Counted from the first letter of the stretch, positions 27,899 to 38,199 are shown. The stretch: DNA of 64,000 nucleotides from Candidatus Marinamargulisbacteria bacterium SCGC AG-343-D04 (GCA_003265885.1 QFBQ01000004.1:1-64000); one strand, 5' to 3'. Numbers and translations: made by a program. Notes: generated by a model from the sequence alone, not told the origin.

Positions 27899-29493
27899 AA
27901 AAAACAAGTCACCTTAAACAACTCATTCAAAGCAAACAGCTAGAGTTCCTTATGGAAGCCCATAATGGCATGAGTTCAATCATTGCCCAAGAAGCCGGAT
28001 TTAAAGGAATTTGGGGAAGCGGATTATCTATATCCGCAAGTCTTGGAGTCAGAGACAACAATGAAGCCTCCTGGACTCAAGTCATCGATGTTCTAGAGTT
28101 TATGAGCGATGCAACTGACATTCCCATTCTATTAGATGGTGATACAGGTTATGGAAACTTTAATAATGTAAGGCGTCTAATTAAAAAACTAGAACAACGT
28201 GACATTGCTGGAGTTTGCATCGAAGATAAACTCTTTCCAAAAACAAACTCATTTATTAACGGAGAATCTCAAGATTTAGCTGACATTGACGAATTTTGTG
28301 GAAAAATAAAAGCAGCTAAAGACACTCAAAAAGATCCAGATTTTTGTGTTGTTGCTAGAGTTGAGGCCTTTATTGCTGGTTTAGGACTTGAAGAAGCTCT
28401 AAAACGAGCGGAAGCTTATGAAAATGCAGGTGCAGACGCCCTTCTCATTCACAGCAAAAAATCAACTGCTGAAGATATTGTCGACTTTATGAAACATTGG
28501 AAAAAAAACACCCCTATCATTATTGTCCCAACTAAATATTACTCAACTCCTACCGAACTTTTCAATAAAATTGGCATATCTACTATAATTTGGGCAAATC
28601 ACTCTATCAGATCTTCTGTTCAGGCCATTAAAGAAACTGTCAACACCATTCATAAAGAACAGCACTTAAAGAATATAGAAAGCAATATTGTATCCGTTTC
28701 AGAAATTTTTAGATTACAAGGTTCCGATGAACTTGCTCAAGCTGAAAAACAGTATCTTCCCGGGTACGAGCTATCTCTATCTAGCATCATATTAGCTGCT
28801 GGAGCATCAAAGATAGACAGCCTAACTGAAAACATCCCAAAATGCCTGATAGATATCAATAACAAAACTATACTAGATCATCAAATTGATGCTTTTAAAA
28901 AGTTTAATATCTCCGATATTACAATTGTAAGAGGCGATAAAAAAGAAGCTTTTCTTGAAAACCAATATACAAATATCGACAATAACTCGTTTCATGAAAC
29001 TCACGAAGTATATTCTCTATATTTAGCTAAAGAAAAACTAAAAAATGAATGCTTTATTAGCTATGGAGACATTGTTTTTAAAGACTACTTTATACACGAA
29101 TGTTTAAATAACAAATCTGATATCTCCATTATTGTAGATTCATCATGCAAAAAAGATGCCTCAAATAAAGATTACATAAGCGCAACAAAAGAATATGACC
29201 CCATTAACTTTAATCAAGACACCTACCTAACAAAAATGAATAGAAAAATCGACGCCAACTCAATTCATGGAGAATTTATCGGATTAATCAAAACATCTAA
29301 AAAAGGAAGCAATATCCTATTAGAAGCCCTAAGCTCCTTACCTGAAGAAGAACTAAAAACAATGCATATGCAAGACCTACTTAACCACTTAATTGAAAAA
29401 GGTCATCAAATCTCTATCATATATATTCAAGGAAATTGGGCCGACGTAAATACCATTGCAGATCTTCATCTAGCCACTAACTTATATGCTTAA
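27895..29493 (+). CDS. pepM: Phosphoenolpyruvate mutase fused to a nucleotidyltransferase-like domain
   Basis: A 532-residue fusion. Residues 1-285 are PEP mutase, which makes the carbon-phosphorus bond by rearranging PEP to phosphonopyruvate. The metal-site [10 protein letters not shown] (79-88) and the mutase signature [10 protein letters not shown] (110-119) separate it from isocitrate-lyase relatives. From about 296 a second domain begins with [19 protein letters not shown], the sugar-nucleotidyltransferase fold, but the usual Arg of LAAGxGxR is missing, so its catalysis is doubtful. The next enzyme of the pathway overlaps the end by eight bases. Confidence 0.92.
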   Translation: MKKTSHLKQLIQSKQLEFLMEAHNGMSSIIAQEAGFKGIWGSGLSISASLGVRDNNEASWTQVIDVLEFMSDATDIPILLDGDTGYGNFNNVRRLIKKLEQRDIAGVCIEDKLFPKTNSFINGESQDLADIDEFCGKIKAAKDTQKDPDFCVVARVEAFIAGLGLEEALKRAEAYENAGADALLIHSKKSTAEDIVDFMKHWKKNTPIIIVPTKYYSTPTELFNKIGISTIIWANHSIRSSVQAIKETVNTIHKEQHLKNIESNIVSVSEIFRLQGSDELAQAEKQYLPGYELSLSSIILAAGASKIDSLTENIPKCLIDINNKTILDHQIDAFKKFNISDITIVRGDKKEAFLENQYTNIDNNSFHETHEVYSLYLAKEKLKNECFISYGDIVFKDYFIHECLNNKSDISIIVDSSCKKDASNKDYISATKEYDPINFNQDTYLTKMNRKIDANSIHGEFIGLIKTSKKGSNILLEALSSLPEEELKTMHMQDLLNHLIEKGHQISIIYIQGNWADVNTIADLHLATNLYA

Positions 29494-30625
29494 AACCACC
29501 GAAATTGGAGAGGCATTATCTTCATACGGATTCAATTTTTATTCGGGTGTTCCTTGCTCATTTTTAAAAGATCTTATCAATTATGCCATCAACCATTGTA
29601 ACTATATATCTGCAACAAACGAAGGAGATGCCGTCGCTACCTGCGCAGGAGCCGCTTTAAATGGAGAAAAAACAGTGATGCTCATGCAAAATTCCGGCCT
29701 AGGAAACACTGTTTCACCACTCACATCTCTCATTTATACCTTCAAGCTACCGATACTCATGTTTTGCAGTCTCCGAGGTGAAAAAGGAATTCAAGATGAA
29801 CCTCAGCATGAACTAATGGGAGAAATCACCTCGTCCTTACTTAAAACTATGAATATTAACTATGCTGTACTCAATCCAAATATCAATACAGCTCTAAAAC
29901 AATTAGATCAAGCCAATTTCTACATAGAAAAAGGCCTTCCCTTTTGTTTTATAGTCAAAAAAAACAGCTTTGAACCTCATAAACTAGAACGCTCTCAACT
30001 CCCGACCAAACATAAAGAAACAGACTATAACAACATCAACACCACTCCATTAGGCTCTCGAACAGACGCCCTCAACATCATTAAAAAAAGTCAACCCAAA
30101 CATGCTGTATTACTCGCAACTACCGGAAAAACAGGACGTGAGTTATTCGAGCTAGGACATGAACCTAACCATTTTTATCAAGTAGGGTCTATGGGCTGCA
30201 TTAGTGCTATAGGCCTAGGTTTAGCTTCATCACATAAAAGGTTACCCACCATCGTGATAGATGGAGACGGCGCAGCCTTAATGAGACTTGGAAGTTGGGC
30301 TACCAACGGCTACTACAGCCCTAATAACCTATGCCACATTCTTCTAGATAATGAAGTCCACGATTCTACAGGAGGACAAGATACAGCCTCTAAAGCCGTA
30401 AACTTCGTTCGTTTAGCGAGCTCTATGAACTACCCAAAAGCATTTTCTGTCACATCATTTGATGACTTAAAACGTCGCTTAGAAGAATGGACAAACTCCC
30501 CTCAACTCACACTTATTCATGTTAAAATAAATCCAGGAAGTCCTAAAAAACTAGGAAGACCCACTCTTACACCTATCGAAGTCGGTAATCAACTGAAGCA
30601 GTATATAAAGGACACTCATGATTAA
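29486..30625 (+). CDS. ppd: Phosphonopyruvate decarboxylase
   Basis: A 379-residue thiamine-diphosphate enzyme that pulls the unfavourable mutase reaction forward by making phosphonoacetaldehyde. [13 protein letters not shown], the catalytic Glu region [18 protein letters not shown] and the ThDP-binding segment [14 protein letters not shown] (near 257) with its downstream Asn are all present. It overlaps both neighbours by eight bases, which shows tight coupling inside the operon. Confidence 0.94.
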   Translation: MLKTTEIGEALSSYGFNFYSGVPCSFLKDLINYAINHCNYISATNEGDAVATCAGAALNGEKTVMLMQNSGLGNTVSPLTSLIYTFKLPILMFCSLRGEKGIQDEPQHELMGEITSSLLKTMNINYAVLNPNINTALKQLDQANFYIEKGLPFCFIVKKNSFEPHKLERSQLPTKHKETDYNNINTTPLGSRTDALNIIKKSQPKHAVLLATTGKTGRELFELGHEPNHFYQVGSMGCISAIGLGLASSHKRLPTIVIDGDGAALMRLGSWATNGYYSPNNLCHILLDNEVHDSTGGQDTASKAVNFVRLASSMNYPKAFSVTSFDDLKRRLEEWTNSPQLTLIHVKINPGSPKKLGRPTLTPIEVGNQLKQYIKDTHD

Positions 30626-32465
30626 AACTGCCATTATTTTAGCCGCAGGCCGAGGAACAAGACTTCGCCCACACCTAGATCCTGAATTGCCAAAAGGAGC
30701 TCTCCCTCTTAACAAAATTTCAAAAGATAAAATCCACACTAATAATGCAGAAAGTGTCATTGAATTCAGTATCATTCAACTACTTCAACAAGGTATCGAA
30801 CACATCTTTATTGGCACCGGACACGGCCATGAATGGTATGAAAACCTTGCAAAAAAATATCCTCAAATCACTTGTATTTACAACCCTATCTTTCAAGATT
30901 CAGGAAGCATGCATACTCTTTCCTTGATTATCCCACACATCAGCGAAGACTCCCTATTACTAGAATCTGACCTAATTTACGAAAAAAGAACACTTCGATA
31001 TCTTCTAGAATCTCCTACTCAAAACGGACTCCTAAGCACTCCTTACTACTCTTTTGGAGATGAAGTTTTCATTGAAAACACTGAAGATCAACTAAAATCT
31101 ATGAGTAAAACAGCTCCAGACTCTCTAGAGAAGGCTCAAGTCTTAGCAGGTATAACAAAATGCTCTCTTCCTCTACTTCAGGCTATGAATACCTTCTACT
31201 CTTCTCAAGATTCTCACAATATAGACTATGAAGATGCACTCGTTCAGTCCTCAATACCTGTAACTCTCTTACACAACTCCGCAATTTCTATCATGGAAAT
31301 TGATGATGCTATTCATCTAAAAAAAGCAGAAAAAACATGGACTACATTATGCCTTCATAACGCCACAGAACACCATGAAAGAAAATATTTACTAAATCCA
31401 GGTCCAGCAACAACATCCAGCACCGTCAAAAAGGCACAGATTATCCCCGATATTTGTCCAAGAGAAGAAGAATTCAATGCTGTTATGACAGAAATCTGTG
31501 ATCAAATCAACTATATGTCATCTATATCTCCTCTTTCCTTGGCTACAACCTTGTTCAGTGGCTCAGGAACAGCTGCCGTTGAATCCATGATCAGTTCTTG
31601 TATTTCTTCAACAGAAAAATGCCTCATTATCGACCAAGGCGCTTATGGAAAACGAATGCAAAAAATTGCAGAAATTCATGGCATTCCTCACGAAATTTAT
31701 ACCCCAAACCCACTTAAAGAACTTCCCCTAAACACACTAGAAACACTGCTTAAGTCAGATTCATTCACACATCTTGCTATTGTGCATCATGAAACCTCTA
31801 CAGGCCTATTAAACAATATTCACGATATTGGAAAACTATCAAAAAAATACAATATTTTGCTATGTGTAGATGCTATGAGTTCTTTTGGCGCAACACCTAT
31901 CGATCTCATTCAAGACAATATCGCATTCTGCGCTGCTAGCAGCAACAAAAACATCCAAGGGATGGCAGGAATTAGTTTTGTAATCGCACAAAAAGAAGAA
32001 CTCGAAGCTCTAAAAAACAAGCCAAAAAAAACCCTATATTTAGACCTATACGACCAATATCAGTACGCCATCACTCAACACCAATGCAGATTCACCCCTC
32101 CTGTTCAATGTATGTATGCACTAAGAGAGGCATTACGTGAATTAAAACAAGAAGGACTCAAAAATAGATATGCACGCTATCAAGCTATGTGGGCACTCAT
32201 CACAAACTGCCTCGTAAACCATGGTTTTGATTATATAATCGATGATAAAGTCCACGGAAAACTGATCACATCCTTCATTATCCCAGAAAATAGTTCCTTT
32301 TCATTCGACGACTTTCACAGTTTCTTATACCGACACCATATCACTATTTATCCAGGAAAAATAGCAGAACACAACACCTTTCGTATCGCAACAATTGGGG
32401 ATTTAAACACTGAAGATATAGATCATATTTGCAAGATTATCGACAATTATTTCAGTAAAAAATAA
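30618..32465 (+). CDS. Phosphonate nucleotidyltransferase fused to 2-aminoethylphosphonate transaminase (PntC-AEPT type)
   Basis: A 615-residue fusion. The N-terminal 250 residues are a nucleotidyltransferase with an intact IILAAGRGTRLRP (6-18) and PKGALPL. From about 256 (KYLLNPGPATTSSTVKKA) the chain is an aminotransferase that converts phosphonoacetaldehyde to 2-aminoethylphosphonate (AEP); the PLP lysine is Lys444 in SSNKNIQGM. Bifunctional PntC-AEPT proteins are known from Treponema and form CMP-AEP. With PEP mutase and decarboxylase just upstream, the pathway PEP to CMP-AEP is complete. The LicD-like genes are the presumed users. No terminator is visible before the convergent gene 15 bases on. 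Confidence 0.9.
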   Translation: MIKTAIILAAGRGTRLRPHLDPELPKGALPLNKISKDKIHTNNAESVIEFSIIQLLQQGIEHIFIGTGHGHEWYENLAKKYPQITCIYNPIFQDSGSMHTLSLIIPHISEDSLLLESDLIYEKRTLRYLLESPTQNGLLSTPYYSFGDEVFIENTEDQLKSMSKTAPDSLEKAQVLAGITKCSLPLLQAMNTFYSSQDSHNIDYEDALVQSSIPVTLLHNSAISIMEIDDAIHLKKAEKTWTTLCLHNATEHHERKYLLNPGPATTSSTVKKAQIIPDICPREEEFNAVMTEICDQINYMSSISPLSLATTLFSGSGTAAVESMISSCISSTEKCLIIDQGAYGKRMQKIAEIHGIPHEIYTPNPLKELPLNTLETLLKSDSFTHLAIVHHETSTGLLNNIHDIGKLSKKYNILLCVDAMSSFGATPIDLIQDNIAFCAASSNKNIQGMAGISFVIAQKEELEALKNKPKKTLYLDLYDQYQYAITQHQCRFTPPVQCMYALREALRELKQEGLKNRYARYQAMWALITNCLVNHGFDYIIDDKVHGKLITSFIIPENSSFSFDDFHSFLYRHHITIYPGKIAEHNTFRIATIGDLNTEDIDHICKIIDNYFSKK

Positions 32466-32480
32466 CAAAAAAAAACGCCC

Positions 32481-33314
32481 TTATTTAGCTATAAACTCTC
32501 GTATATACTCTGCCATTCGTCGAGGATACTCTAAAGGCAACAAATGCGTAGCCTCCTCACATCGTATGGCCCTAAACTGCGGACATGATTTTCGAAAACG
32601 ATTCACCATAGACTCTGAAATTACATCCGAATACTGCCCATAAATCAATAATATATCAGAATCTATTTCTTTAAGATTTCTCCATATATAAGGAGCATGC
32701 CATACCCCTGTTTCATAAATTTTTGCTTCCCATTTCACATCAAATGCCAAGGACACCCCATTAGTTGACGTAACAAAAATACTTTCAATATAATAGCGTA
32801 ACGATTCATCTGAAAAATATTTAAAAACTCTCTTTTTTCGATATTGGCAAAACACATCCTCCATAGAGTCAAAACATGTTCGTCGCTTTAATGTACGATT
32901 AATATAAGGATGAACTCGACGGTGCAAACCCAATAACCAAAAAAATGAATATCCAAAAAAAACTGGATACGAAAAAATAGCAGGATCAATCAGAATCATT
33001 TTTCTAGGTCTACACAAACCTCTCATAGCTGCAAGCAACCACAATGTTGCCCCAATAGAATGACCCACTACAACATCCACCTCTTGTCTTTCCTTTAAAA
33101 AAGAATGAACATCATCAACAAAAGGATCCCAATTTCTCAAAGAAGGAGGGATTAAAGCCGGCCAATGAGGCCTCAACAACATAGACTGTATCGTATACTC
33201 TGGCAAACAGGAAAAAAGAGGGGTATACACCGATGGAGGATAGCCATTAGCATGTAAAAAATACAGAGAAGAATCTCCATCCCCAAAACATTCGGACGGA
33301 ATTTGAATGGACAT
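32481..33314 (-). CDS. Alpha/beta hydrolase
   Basis: A 277-residue hydrolase of unknown substrate. The nucleophile elbow is GHSIG (84-88, Ser86), the oxyanion region is LHANGYPP, and the catalytic acid and His are probably in LLIYGQYSDVI and ATHLLPLEYP. There is no signal peptide, so it should be cytoplasmic. The ATG has no ribosome site; a TATACT lies exactly six bases before it. Confidence 0.8.
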   Translation of the reverse strand: MSIQIPSECFGDGDSSLYFLHANGYPPSVYTPLFSCLPEYTIQSMLLRPHWPALIPPSLRNWDPFVDDVHSFLKERQEVDVVVGHSIGATLWLLAAMRGLCRPRKMILIDPAIFSYPVFFGYSFFWLLGLHRRVHPYINRTLKRRTCFDSMEDVFCQYRKKRVFKYFSDESLRYYIESIFVTSTNGVSLAFDVKWEAKIYETGVWHAPYIWRNLKEIDSDILLIYGQYSDVISESMVNRFRKSCPQFRAIRCEEATHLLPLEYPRRMAEYIREFIAK

Positions 33315-33320
33315 AAATAT

Positions 33321-33326
33321 AGTATA
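33321..33326 (-). promoter_or_regulatory. -10 box of the alpha/beta hydrolase gene, leaderless spacing
   Basis: TATACT on the minus strand is followed by six bases (ATATTT) and then the ATG at 33314. The -35 region is weak. Confidence 0.5.
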
Positions 33327-33364
33327 ACACCCTTACAAAATTTCCGAAAAACAATCATTAATGC

Positions 33365-33370
33365 TATCCT
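33365..33370 (+). promoter_or_regulatory. -10 box of the permease gene, leaderless spacing
   Basis: TATCCT is followed by six bases (AACACT) and the ATG at 33377. A weak -35 (TTTCCG, 33341-33346) lies 18 bases upstream. It pairs back to back with the divergent hydrolase promoter in a 62-base gap. Confidence 0.45.
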
Positions 33371-33376
33371 AACACT

Positions 33377-34411
33377 ATGGAAAATGAAAACTCCTGTTGT
33401 CACCCCAAATCAAAATGGTATACAGACAAACTCATCATAGCCTCAATTATCGGTATTTTAATGATGCCTATAACAACTTTTCTCACTAATGATGTAGGAC
33501 TTATTATTTATGGAGTTTCATTTTTCAAAGAGACATGGTTTCCTATATCTCTAGGGCTTCTAATAGGAGGATTGATTGAGTACTATATCCCAAGAAACTA
33601 TATCGAAAAGCTCCTAGCTAACCCTAAAAAAAGGACGCTTCTTTCGGCAGCTCTTATAGGATCCCTTCTTTCTACTTGCTCTCATGGAATTTTAGCCATA
33701 AGCATGCAGCTATACAAAAAAGGCGCCTCTATTCCATCTGTCATCGTATTATTAACGGCATCCCCTTGGGCCAATTTTCCCATTACCATCTTATTATTAA
33801 AGTTTTTTGGCTTACAAGGCCTACTATTAATAGTCATATCTGTATTTATTGCCATCATTACCGGACTAATCTTTCGAGAACTCGATAAAAAACATCTCCT
33901 CGATCATTATCCAAGCAACAATTTAAAAAGCTTCAACGATTTTTCAATTCGACACGATATAAAAAAACGTTTTAAAGCCTACTCATTTAGCATATCTCAA
34001 TGCAAAATAGATATAAAGGGCGTCTTCAACGGAGCTGTTAATCTATCCAACATGGTACTCACCTGGTTTATTCTCGCGCTAATCATGGCTACCTATTTAG
34101 GTTATTATATTCCCACACAGTTATTTCAACAGTATTTAGGCAACAACCTTCTAGGACTATTCAATACCTTACTAGGAGCATCGGTTATTGAAGTATGCTC
34201 AGAAGGGTCTTCAGTTCTAGCCTTTGAAATCCATAAGCATACAGGCGCACTTGGAAATGTCTTAGTCTTTCTCTTAGCAGGCGTTGCCACAGACTACACA
34301 GAAATTGGACTGTTATGGAAAACCATTGGAAAAAAAACAGCGATTTTATTACCAATCATCTGCATCCCCTTTATCTTACTTGCAGGGATAGCTCTAAACA
34401 CCTTTTTATAA
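33377..34411 (+). CDS. YraQ/ArsP family (UPF0718) permease
   Basis: A 344-residue membrane protein with about eight predicted membrane segments in two halves. The family hallmark is seen in LLSTCSHGILAISMQLYKKG and LTASPWANFP; the second half has the parallel CSEGSSVLAFEIHKHTG. ArsP members export organoarsenicals, but other members of this large family have no known substrate. The N-terminal CCHPKS has a Cys pair that could bind metal. No ars gene is adjacent. The mRNA is predicted to be leaderless. Confidence 0.82.
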   Translation: MENENSCCHPKSKWYTDKLIIASIIGILMMPITTFLTNDVGLIIYGVSFFKETWFPISLGLLIGGLIEYYIPRNYIEKLLANPKKRTLLSAALIGSLLSTCSHGILAISMQLYKKGASIPSVIVLLTASPWANFPITILLLKFFGLQGLLLIVISVFIAIITGLIFRELDKKHLLDHYPSNNLKSFNDFSIRHDIKKRFKAYSFSISQCKIDIKGVFNGAVNLSNMVLTWFILALIMATYLGYYIPTQLFQQYLGNNLLGLFNTLLGASVIEVCSEGSSVLAFEIHKHTGALGNVLVFLLAGVATDYTEIGLLWKTIGKKTAILLPIICIPFILLAGIALNTFL

Positions 34412-34412
34412 G

Positions 34413-34853
34413 TTACCAGGACCCAACACTTTCCATAGAAACCCAAGGTTCTTGAACTGGCAAAGCCTCCCCTTTCTGCAATAATTCAATAGAGATCCCA
34501 TCTGGAGATTTGATAAAGGCCATGCGTCCATCTTTTGGCGGACGATTTATCTCTATACCTTTTTCAATTAACTGATCACAAAACGTATAAATATTATCTA
34601 CAGAAAAAGCTAAATGACCAAAGTTTCTTCCTCCCGAATAGGTTTCTGCATCCCAGTTATAGGTCAATTCCAACAAGGGAGCTTTATGCTCTTTAGCCTG
34701 TTCAACATCATCAGACGCAGCTAAAAAAATCAAAGTAAATCGACCCTTTTCATAGTCAGATCGACGGACTTCTTTCATACCCAAACACTCACAATAAAAG
34801 TGCAAAGACTCTTCTATATTCGAAATTCTAACCATCGTATGCAAATAATTCAT
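34413..34853 (-). CDS. gloA: Lactoylglutathione lyase (glyoxalase I), VOC family
   Basis: A 146-residue enzyme that isomerises the methylglyoxal-thiol adduct. All four metal ligands are in place: His5, Glu62, His80 and Glu123. The conserved stretches LHTMVRI, LGMKEVRRSDY, LELTYNW and SPDGISIELLQ make the call strong. The start ATG follows AAGGAAG. It lies close behind the broken flavoprotein gene on the same strand. Confidence 0.93.
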   Translation of the reverse strand: MNYLHTMVRISNIEESLHFYCECLGMKEVRRSDYEKGRFTLIFLAASDDVEQAKEHKAPLLELTYNWDAETYSGGRNFGHLAFSVDNIYTFCDQLIEKGIEINRPPKDGRMAFIKSPDGISIELLQKGEALPVQEPWVSMESVGSW

Positions 34854-34865
34854 GTTACTTCCTTT

Positions 34866-36078
34866 TTATTTTCCTACATTCATTCCCGCAATATAACCCG
34901 TAGACCAGGCATTTTGAAAATTGAAGCCCCCTGTAACACCATCTATATTCAAACATTCCCCCACAACAAACAGGCCAGGAATAGCTTTGGACTCCATCGT
35001 TTTCATTGACATTGTATCACAATTCACCCCGCCACTCGTTACAAACTCTTCTTTAAAAACACCTTTCGCCGTCAAGCTATACCGATCTTTTTTCAAAAGA
35101 TCGACTAAGACTCTCAATTTTTTTTGAGATAACGTCGACCATGTACATCCATCAGCATCACACTTAGTTAAAAAATAGCGCCATAAGCGTAAAGGAATGT
35201 CTGAAAAGAGTGACTGAGTCTGACATTGCTGATTAGAGCCCGCATTCTTCATCTCAGAAAAACGATTAAACACATCCTCATGAGAAAAGCCTGGCAACCA
35301 ATCTACGTCAAAAGAAGATCTATATCCACATTCATGTAAATATCGAGCAGACCACGCCGATGCCTTAATTATCGCAGGCCCGCTCATACCCCAATGAGTA
35401 ATCAATAATGCCCCCTCTTGAGGCTTGAAACCAGGAACTGTAATCGTAGCATTAGCTACAGACAAACCCATCAACGAACACAACTGCTTATCTTGAATAG
35501 TAAAGCTGAACAAAGACGGAACAGGATCCACCACATCCATTTCTAAAGATCGTAAAAAATCATAGCCTTGTCTCCCCCCCCCCTGAGGCCATAATCACTC
35601 GATTAAATACCCGTTCTGGAGCATTATGAAAATGACAAGAAAAATCACCGGACTCTAAACGGTGAATAGATTTAACACCACATGCCGTTTGAATCTTTAC
35701 CCCCACAGACTTAGCCTCCTGTAACAAACAATCCACAATATCTTGAGACAAGTCTGATACAGGAAATACTCTATTATCGTCCTCCACTTTCAGCTCAACA
35801 CCTCTAGATGAAAACCATTGCATCGTATCTTCAGGTTGAAATTGCTGAAAAACACTCAACAAAGCCTTTCCACCTCTTGGATAAAACTCTGTTAATTGTC
35901 GGGTATCAAAGCAGGCATGTGTTACATTACACCTTCCCCCACCTGAAATCCGTACTTTTTGCAAGACTTCTTTACCTTTCTCAAACAAAATAACATCCGA
36001 ATCTGGAAAAAAATATTTAGCATGAATAGCCGAAAAAAAACCCGATGCTCCGCCTCCTATAACAACTATAGATACCAT
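34866..36078 (-). pseudogene. BaiN/YhiN (HI0933) family flavoprotein, frame broken at a G10 run
   Basis: Two frames together give about 403 residues, the normal length of this FAD-dependent oxidoreductase family. The first (36078 to 35560) has the FAD-binding IGGGASGFFSAIHA, FEKGKEVLQKVRISGGGRCN and ends at VIMASGGG. The second (to 34866) continues from GRQGYDFLRSLEM and ends with the C-terminal FAD motif FVVGECLNIDGVTGGFNFQ then AWSTGYIAG. The break is at ten consecutive G (35574-35583 on the plus strand as C). Nine G would restore one open frame, as the codon AGA after the run is in phase with the second part. It may be phase-variable, dead or a sequencing error. Confidence 0.85.
35574..35583 (-). 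repeat. Homopolymer run of ten G within the flavoprotein gene
   Basis: Ten C on the plus strand, ten G in the coding strand. It is the longest G/C run noticed in an AT-rich window and lies exactly at the frame break. Confidence 0.95.
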
Positions 36079-36086
36079 ATGAAAAG

Positions 36087-37331
36087 CTAGCTTAAATGAT
36101 CTTTAATTGTTTCAGCAAAAATCTGAACCCCCGAACGAATATCCTCATCCGTCGCCGTCAAACTAATACGAAAACAGTTCAACAACTCTTTATTAGAAAT
36201 AGATTCAGCATTATGAAAAAACATAGATCCAGGAACAACCAATACTCCTTTTTCTTTAGCTTCAGCATAAAGCTCTAGATCTGTCCTTTTCAATTGAGGA
36301 ACCCACAGCCAAGAAAATAGTCCACCTTGATGAACATGTAAGTACCAATCTAAATCTCCAAGAACATGTGTAAGAACATCCTCAACGCATTGTCTTTTCT
36401 TAAAATAAAGATCTTTCAAGTAACGCTGACACATCGATTCAAAATCATATTCTGTTAATACATCCGCAGCTATCGCCTGTCCTAAACGAGAAGAATGAAT
36501 TGTTGCATTAGACTGAAAACACTCTAACTTATCTATAACAGCTTCATCGCCAACTAACACCCCCATACGTTCTCCAGGTAACCCGCATTTTGACAGACTA
36601 AAAGAATATACCATATTTGGATACAGAGACATGTCTACAGACACATCTGTAATACCAGGAAAAGGTTCTGAATAAGCAGAATCTACAAAAATAGGAAAAT
36701 CATATTCTTTGGCCATGGATGCAAATTCATGAAACACATCATCTTCTAAGACATTCCCCGTAGGATTCGACGGTCGAGAAAAAGCCATAGCCCCGACTTT
36801 TTTCTGAGTCAAAATCTGACGAATACGGGATACATCCACTTGATATTTAAAAGTATGAGGTGACACTATAGAGGTATTAGGAACAACCGTAAGTGGATCT
36901 TCTAAAGAAACCCAACTCGACTTATACCCCGTATAATCTGGATTTAAAGGCAACAATAATGGCTGAGACTGATCACAAAACATATTGGTCCCGTAAAAAA
37001 TACCCGCCTGGCTTCCTGGTGTAATCAAAATATTTCGTTCAGATATATCCCACTGATATCTCTGTCTAAAATAATCTTTTACAACGCCTACAAACGGTTG
37101 GTACCCCTGACTATCTCCATAACGCCCTATAATCGAGTCGAAATCTGGAGTCTCCATAATCTTAGATAAAGATGACTTCCACAATTCTCCAATTTCAGGG
37201 ATGACAAGAGGATTTCCTGCACTTAAATTAATGAACGATTTTCCGGCACCTAAGGACTCTTTAATATCGGCCATAATGGCACGAACACCTGTAAGTTGAG
37301 TTATTTTTTTACCTATTTCAGATACATCCAT
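36087..37331 (-). CDS. avtA: Valine-pyruvate aminotransferase-like PLP enzyme
   Basis: A 414-residue class I/II aminotransferase. The N-terminal region TQLTGVRAIMADIKESL with INLSAGNPLVIPEI matches AvtA, which moves the amino group between valine and alanine/pyruvate. Lys248 (SFSLSKCGLPGERMG) is the PLP lysine, and FVDSAYSEPFPG and RPSNPTGNV are the usual cofactor contacts. An AGGA ribosome site precedes the ATG by six bases. Other branched-chain or aromatic substrates cannot be excluded. Confidence 0.82.
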   Translation of the reverse strand: MDVSEIGKKITQLTGVRAIMADIKESLGAGKSFINLSAGNPLVIPEIGELWKSSLSKIMETPDFDSIIGRYGDSQGYQPFVGVVKDYFRQRYQWDISERNILITPGSQAGIFYGTNMFCDQSQPLLLPLNPDYTGYKSSWVSLEDPLTVVPNTSIVSPHTFKYQVDVSRIRQILTQKKVGAMAFSRPSNPTGNVLEDDVFHEFASMAKEYDFPIFVDSAYSEPFPGITDVSVDMSLYPNMVYSFSLSKCGLPGERMGVLVGDEAVIDKLECFQSNATIHSSRLGQAIAADVLTEYDFESMCQRYLKDLYFKKRQCVEDVLTHVLGDLDWYLHVHQGGLFSWLWVPQLKRTDLELYAEAKEKGVLVVPGSMFFHNAESISNKELLNCFRISLTATDEDIRSGVQIFAETIKDHLS

Positions 37332-37462
37332 CGTTTTTCCTGTTATCCCTTTTCAAAAGTCGATTACTTAAAAGAAAGTAGCACATAACCCATTAAAAAA
37401 GAAGATTACAAGTCAAAAAAACCATCGTTTTAAATACAAAAATAAAAGAAAATTATACACAT

Positions 37463-38086
37463 TTAAAATGCATATACACATGCAACTGATGTTCTATCCA
37501 ATGCAGGTTGAATCTTAAAAGAAAAATTAGAGTTAGATTTCAAAATCATTTGATCAATCATGACCTCTGTAGTTGTCCTAGATAAAAAACTATGTAAACT
37601 AAAACCGAGAAAAATCACACTATTGGCAGATAACGCATCTAAATTAGGATTCTTATAAATTTCAATTCCTACTGGAATTAATAAGAGTGCTGAATTTAAA
37701 TACCTCTCCTTAGCATACTCATGTTTAATATCCTTCAAAGCATCTAAAGCCGAATAACTCCCTACATCAAGAAATCTCTTATACAGCAGTTCATTTTTTC
37801 CCGGAGTAAATCCTGTAAAAAAAGATGAAGAAAAAATAAGCGCAGAAGAAGCTAAAACAATTTTTTGATCATCATCCGAATAATCTTTCACAAGTGTAGT
37901 CGCTGCTAATGTAGCTGAAACAATAATTAAGCTTAATGAACTTTGTTCTCTATAAATAGAAGACTCATCATGTAAGTATTTCAAAAATACTTCCGGAGTC
38001 ATATCATGTTCACTTTGTGCATAAATGTCATGACTTCCCAACACGATACAAAAAACAACCATTATCAATAATTTTAAAATTTTCAT
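37463..38086 (-). CDS. Hypothetical exported protein
   Basis: A protein of 207 residues that I do not recognise. The frame extends to 38143, but the ATG at 38086 gives a clean signal peptide (MKILKLLIMVVFCIVLGSHD then IYAQ, cleavage after A). TATCTT ends seven bases before that ATG, again suggesting a leaderless message. After cleavage there are three hydrophobic stretches (about 50-60, 75-90 and 145-165), and the chain ends in an aromatic residue (Phe), as many outer-membrane proteins do. No enzyme motif is visible. Confidence 0.55.
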   Translation of the reverse strand: MKILKLLIMVVFCIVLGSHDIYAQSEHDMTPEVFLKYLHDESSIYREQSSLSLIIVSATLAATTLVKDYSDDDQKIVLASSALIFSSSFFTGFTPGKNELLYKRFLDVGSYSALDALKDIKHEYAKERYLNSALLLIPVGIEIYKNPNLDALSANSVIFLGFSLHSFLSRTTTEVMIDQMILKSNSNFSFKIQPALDRTSVACVYAF

Positions 38087-38141
38087 CTTTAAAAAGATAA
38101 CAAAATTAAATACACATGAAAATAATATTTTATAGAAAAAC

Positions 38142-38170
38142 AAAAGAGGTCACTTTACATGACCTCTTTT
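38142..38170 (-). terminator. Strong hairpin terminator, possibly bidirectional
   Basis: AAAAGAGGTCA (38142-38152) and TGACCTCTTTT (38160-38170) form a perfect 11-base-pair stem with a seven-base loop. T-rich runs flank both ends. It lies just downstream of the small gene 38484-38200 read on the minus strand. Confidence 0.85.
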
Positions 38171-38199
38171 TTAAAAAATTAATAAAAATTTTCTCTATC

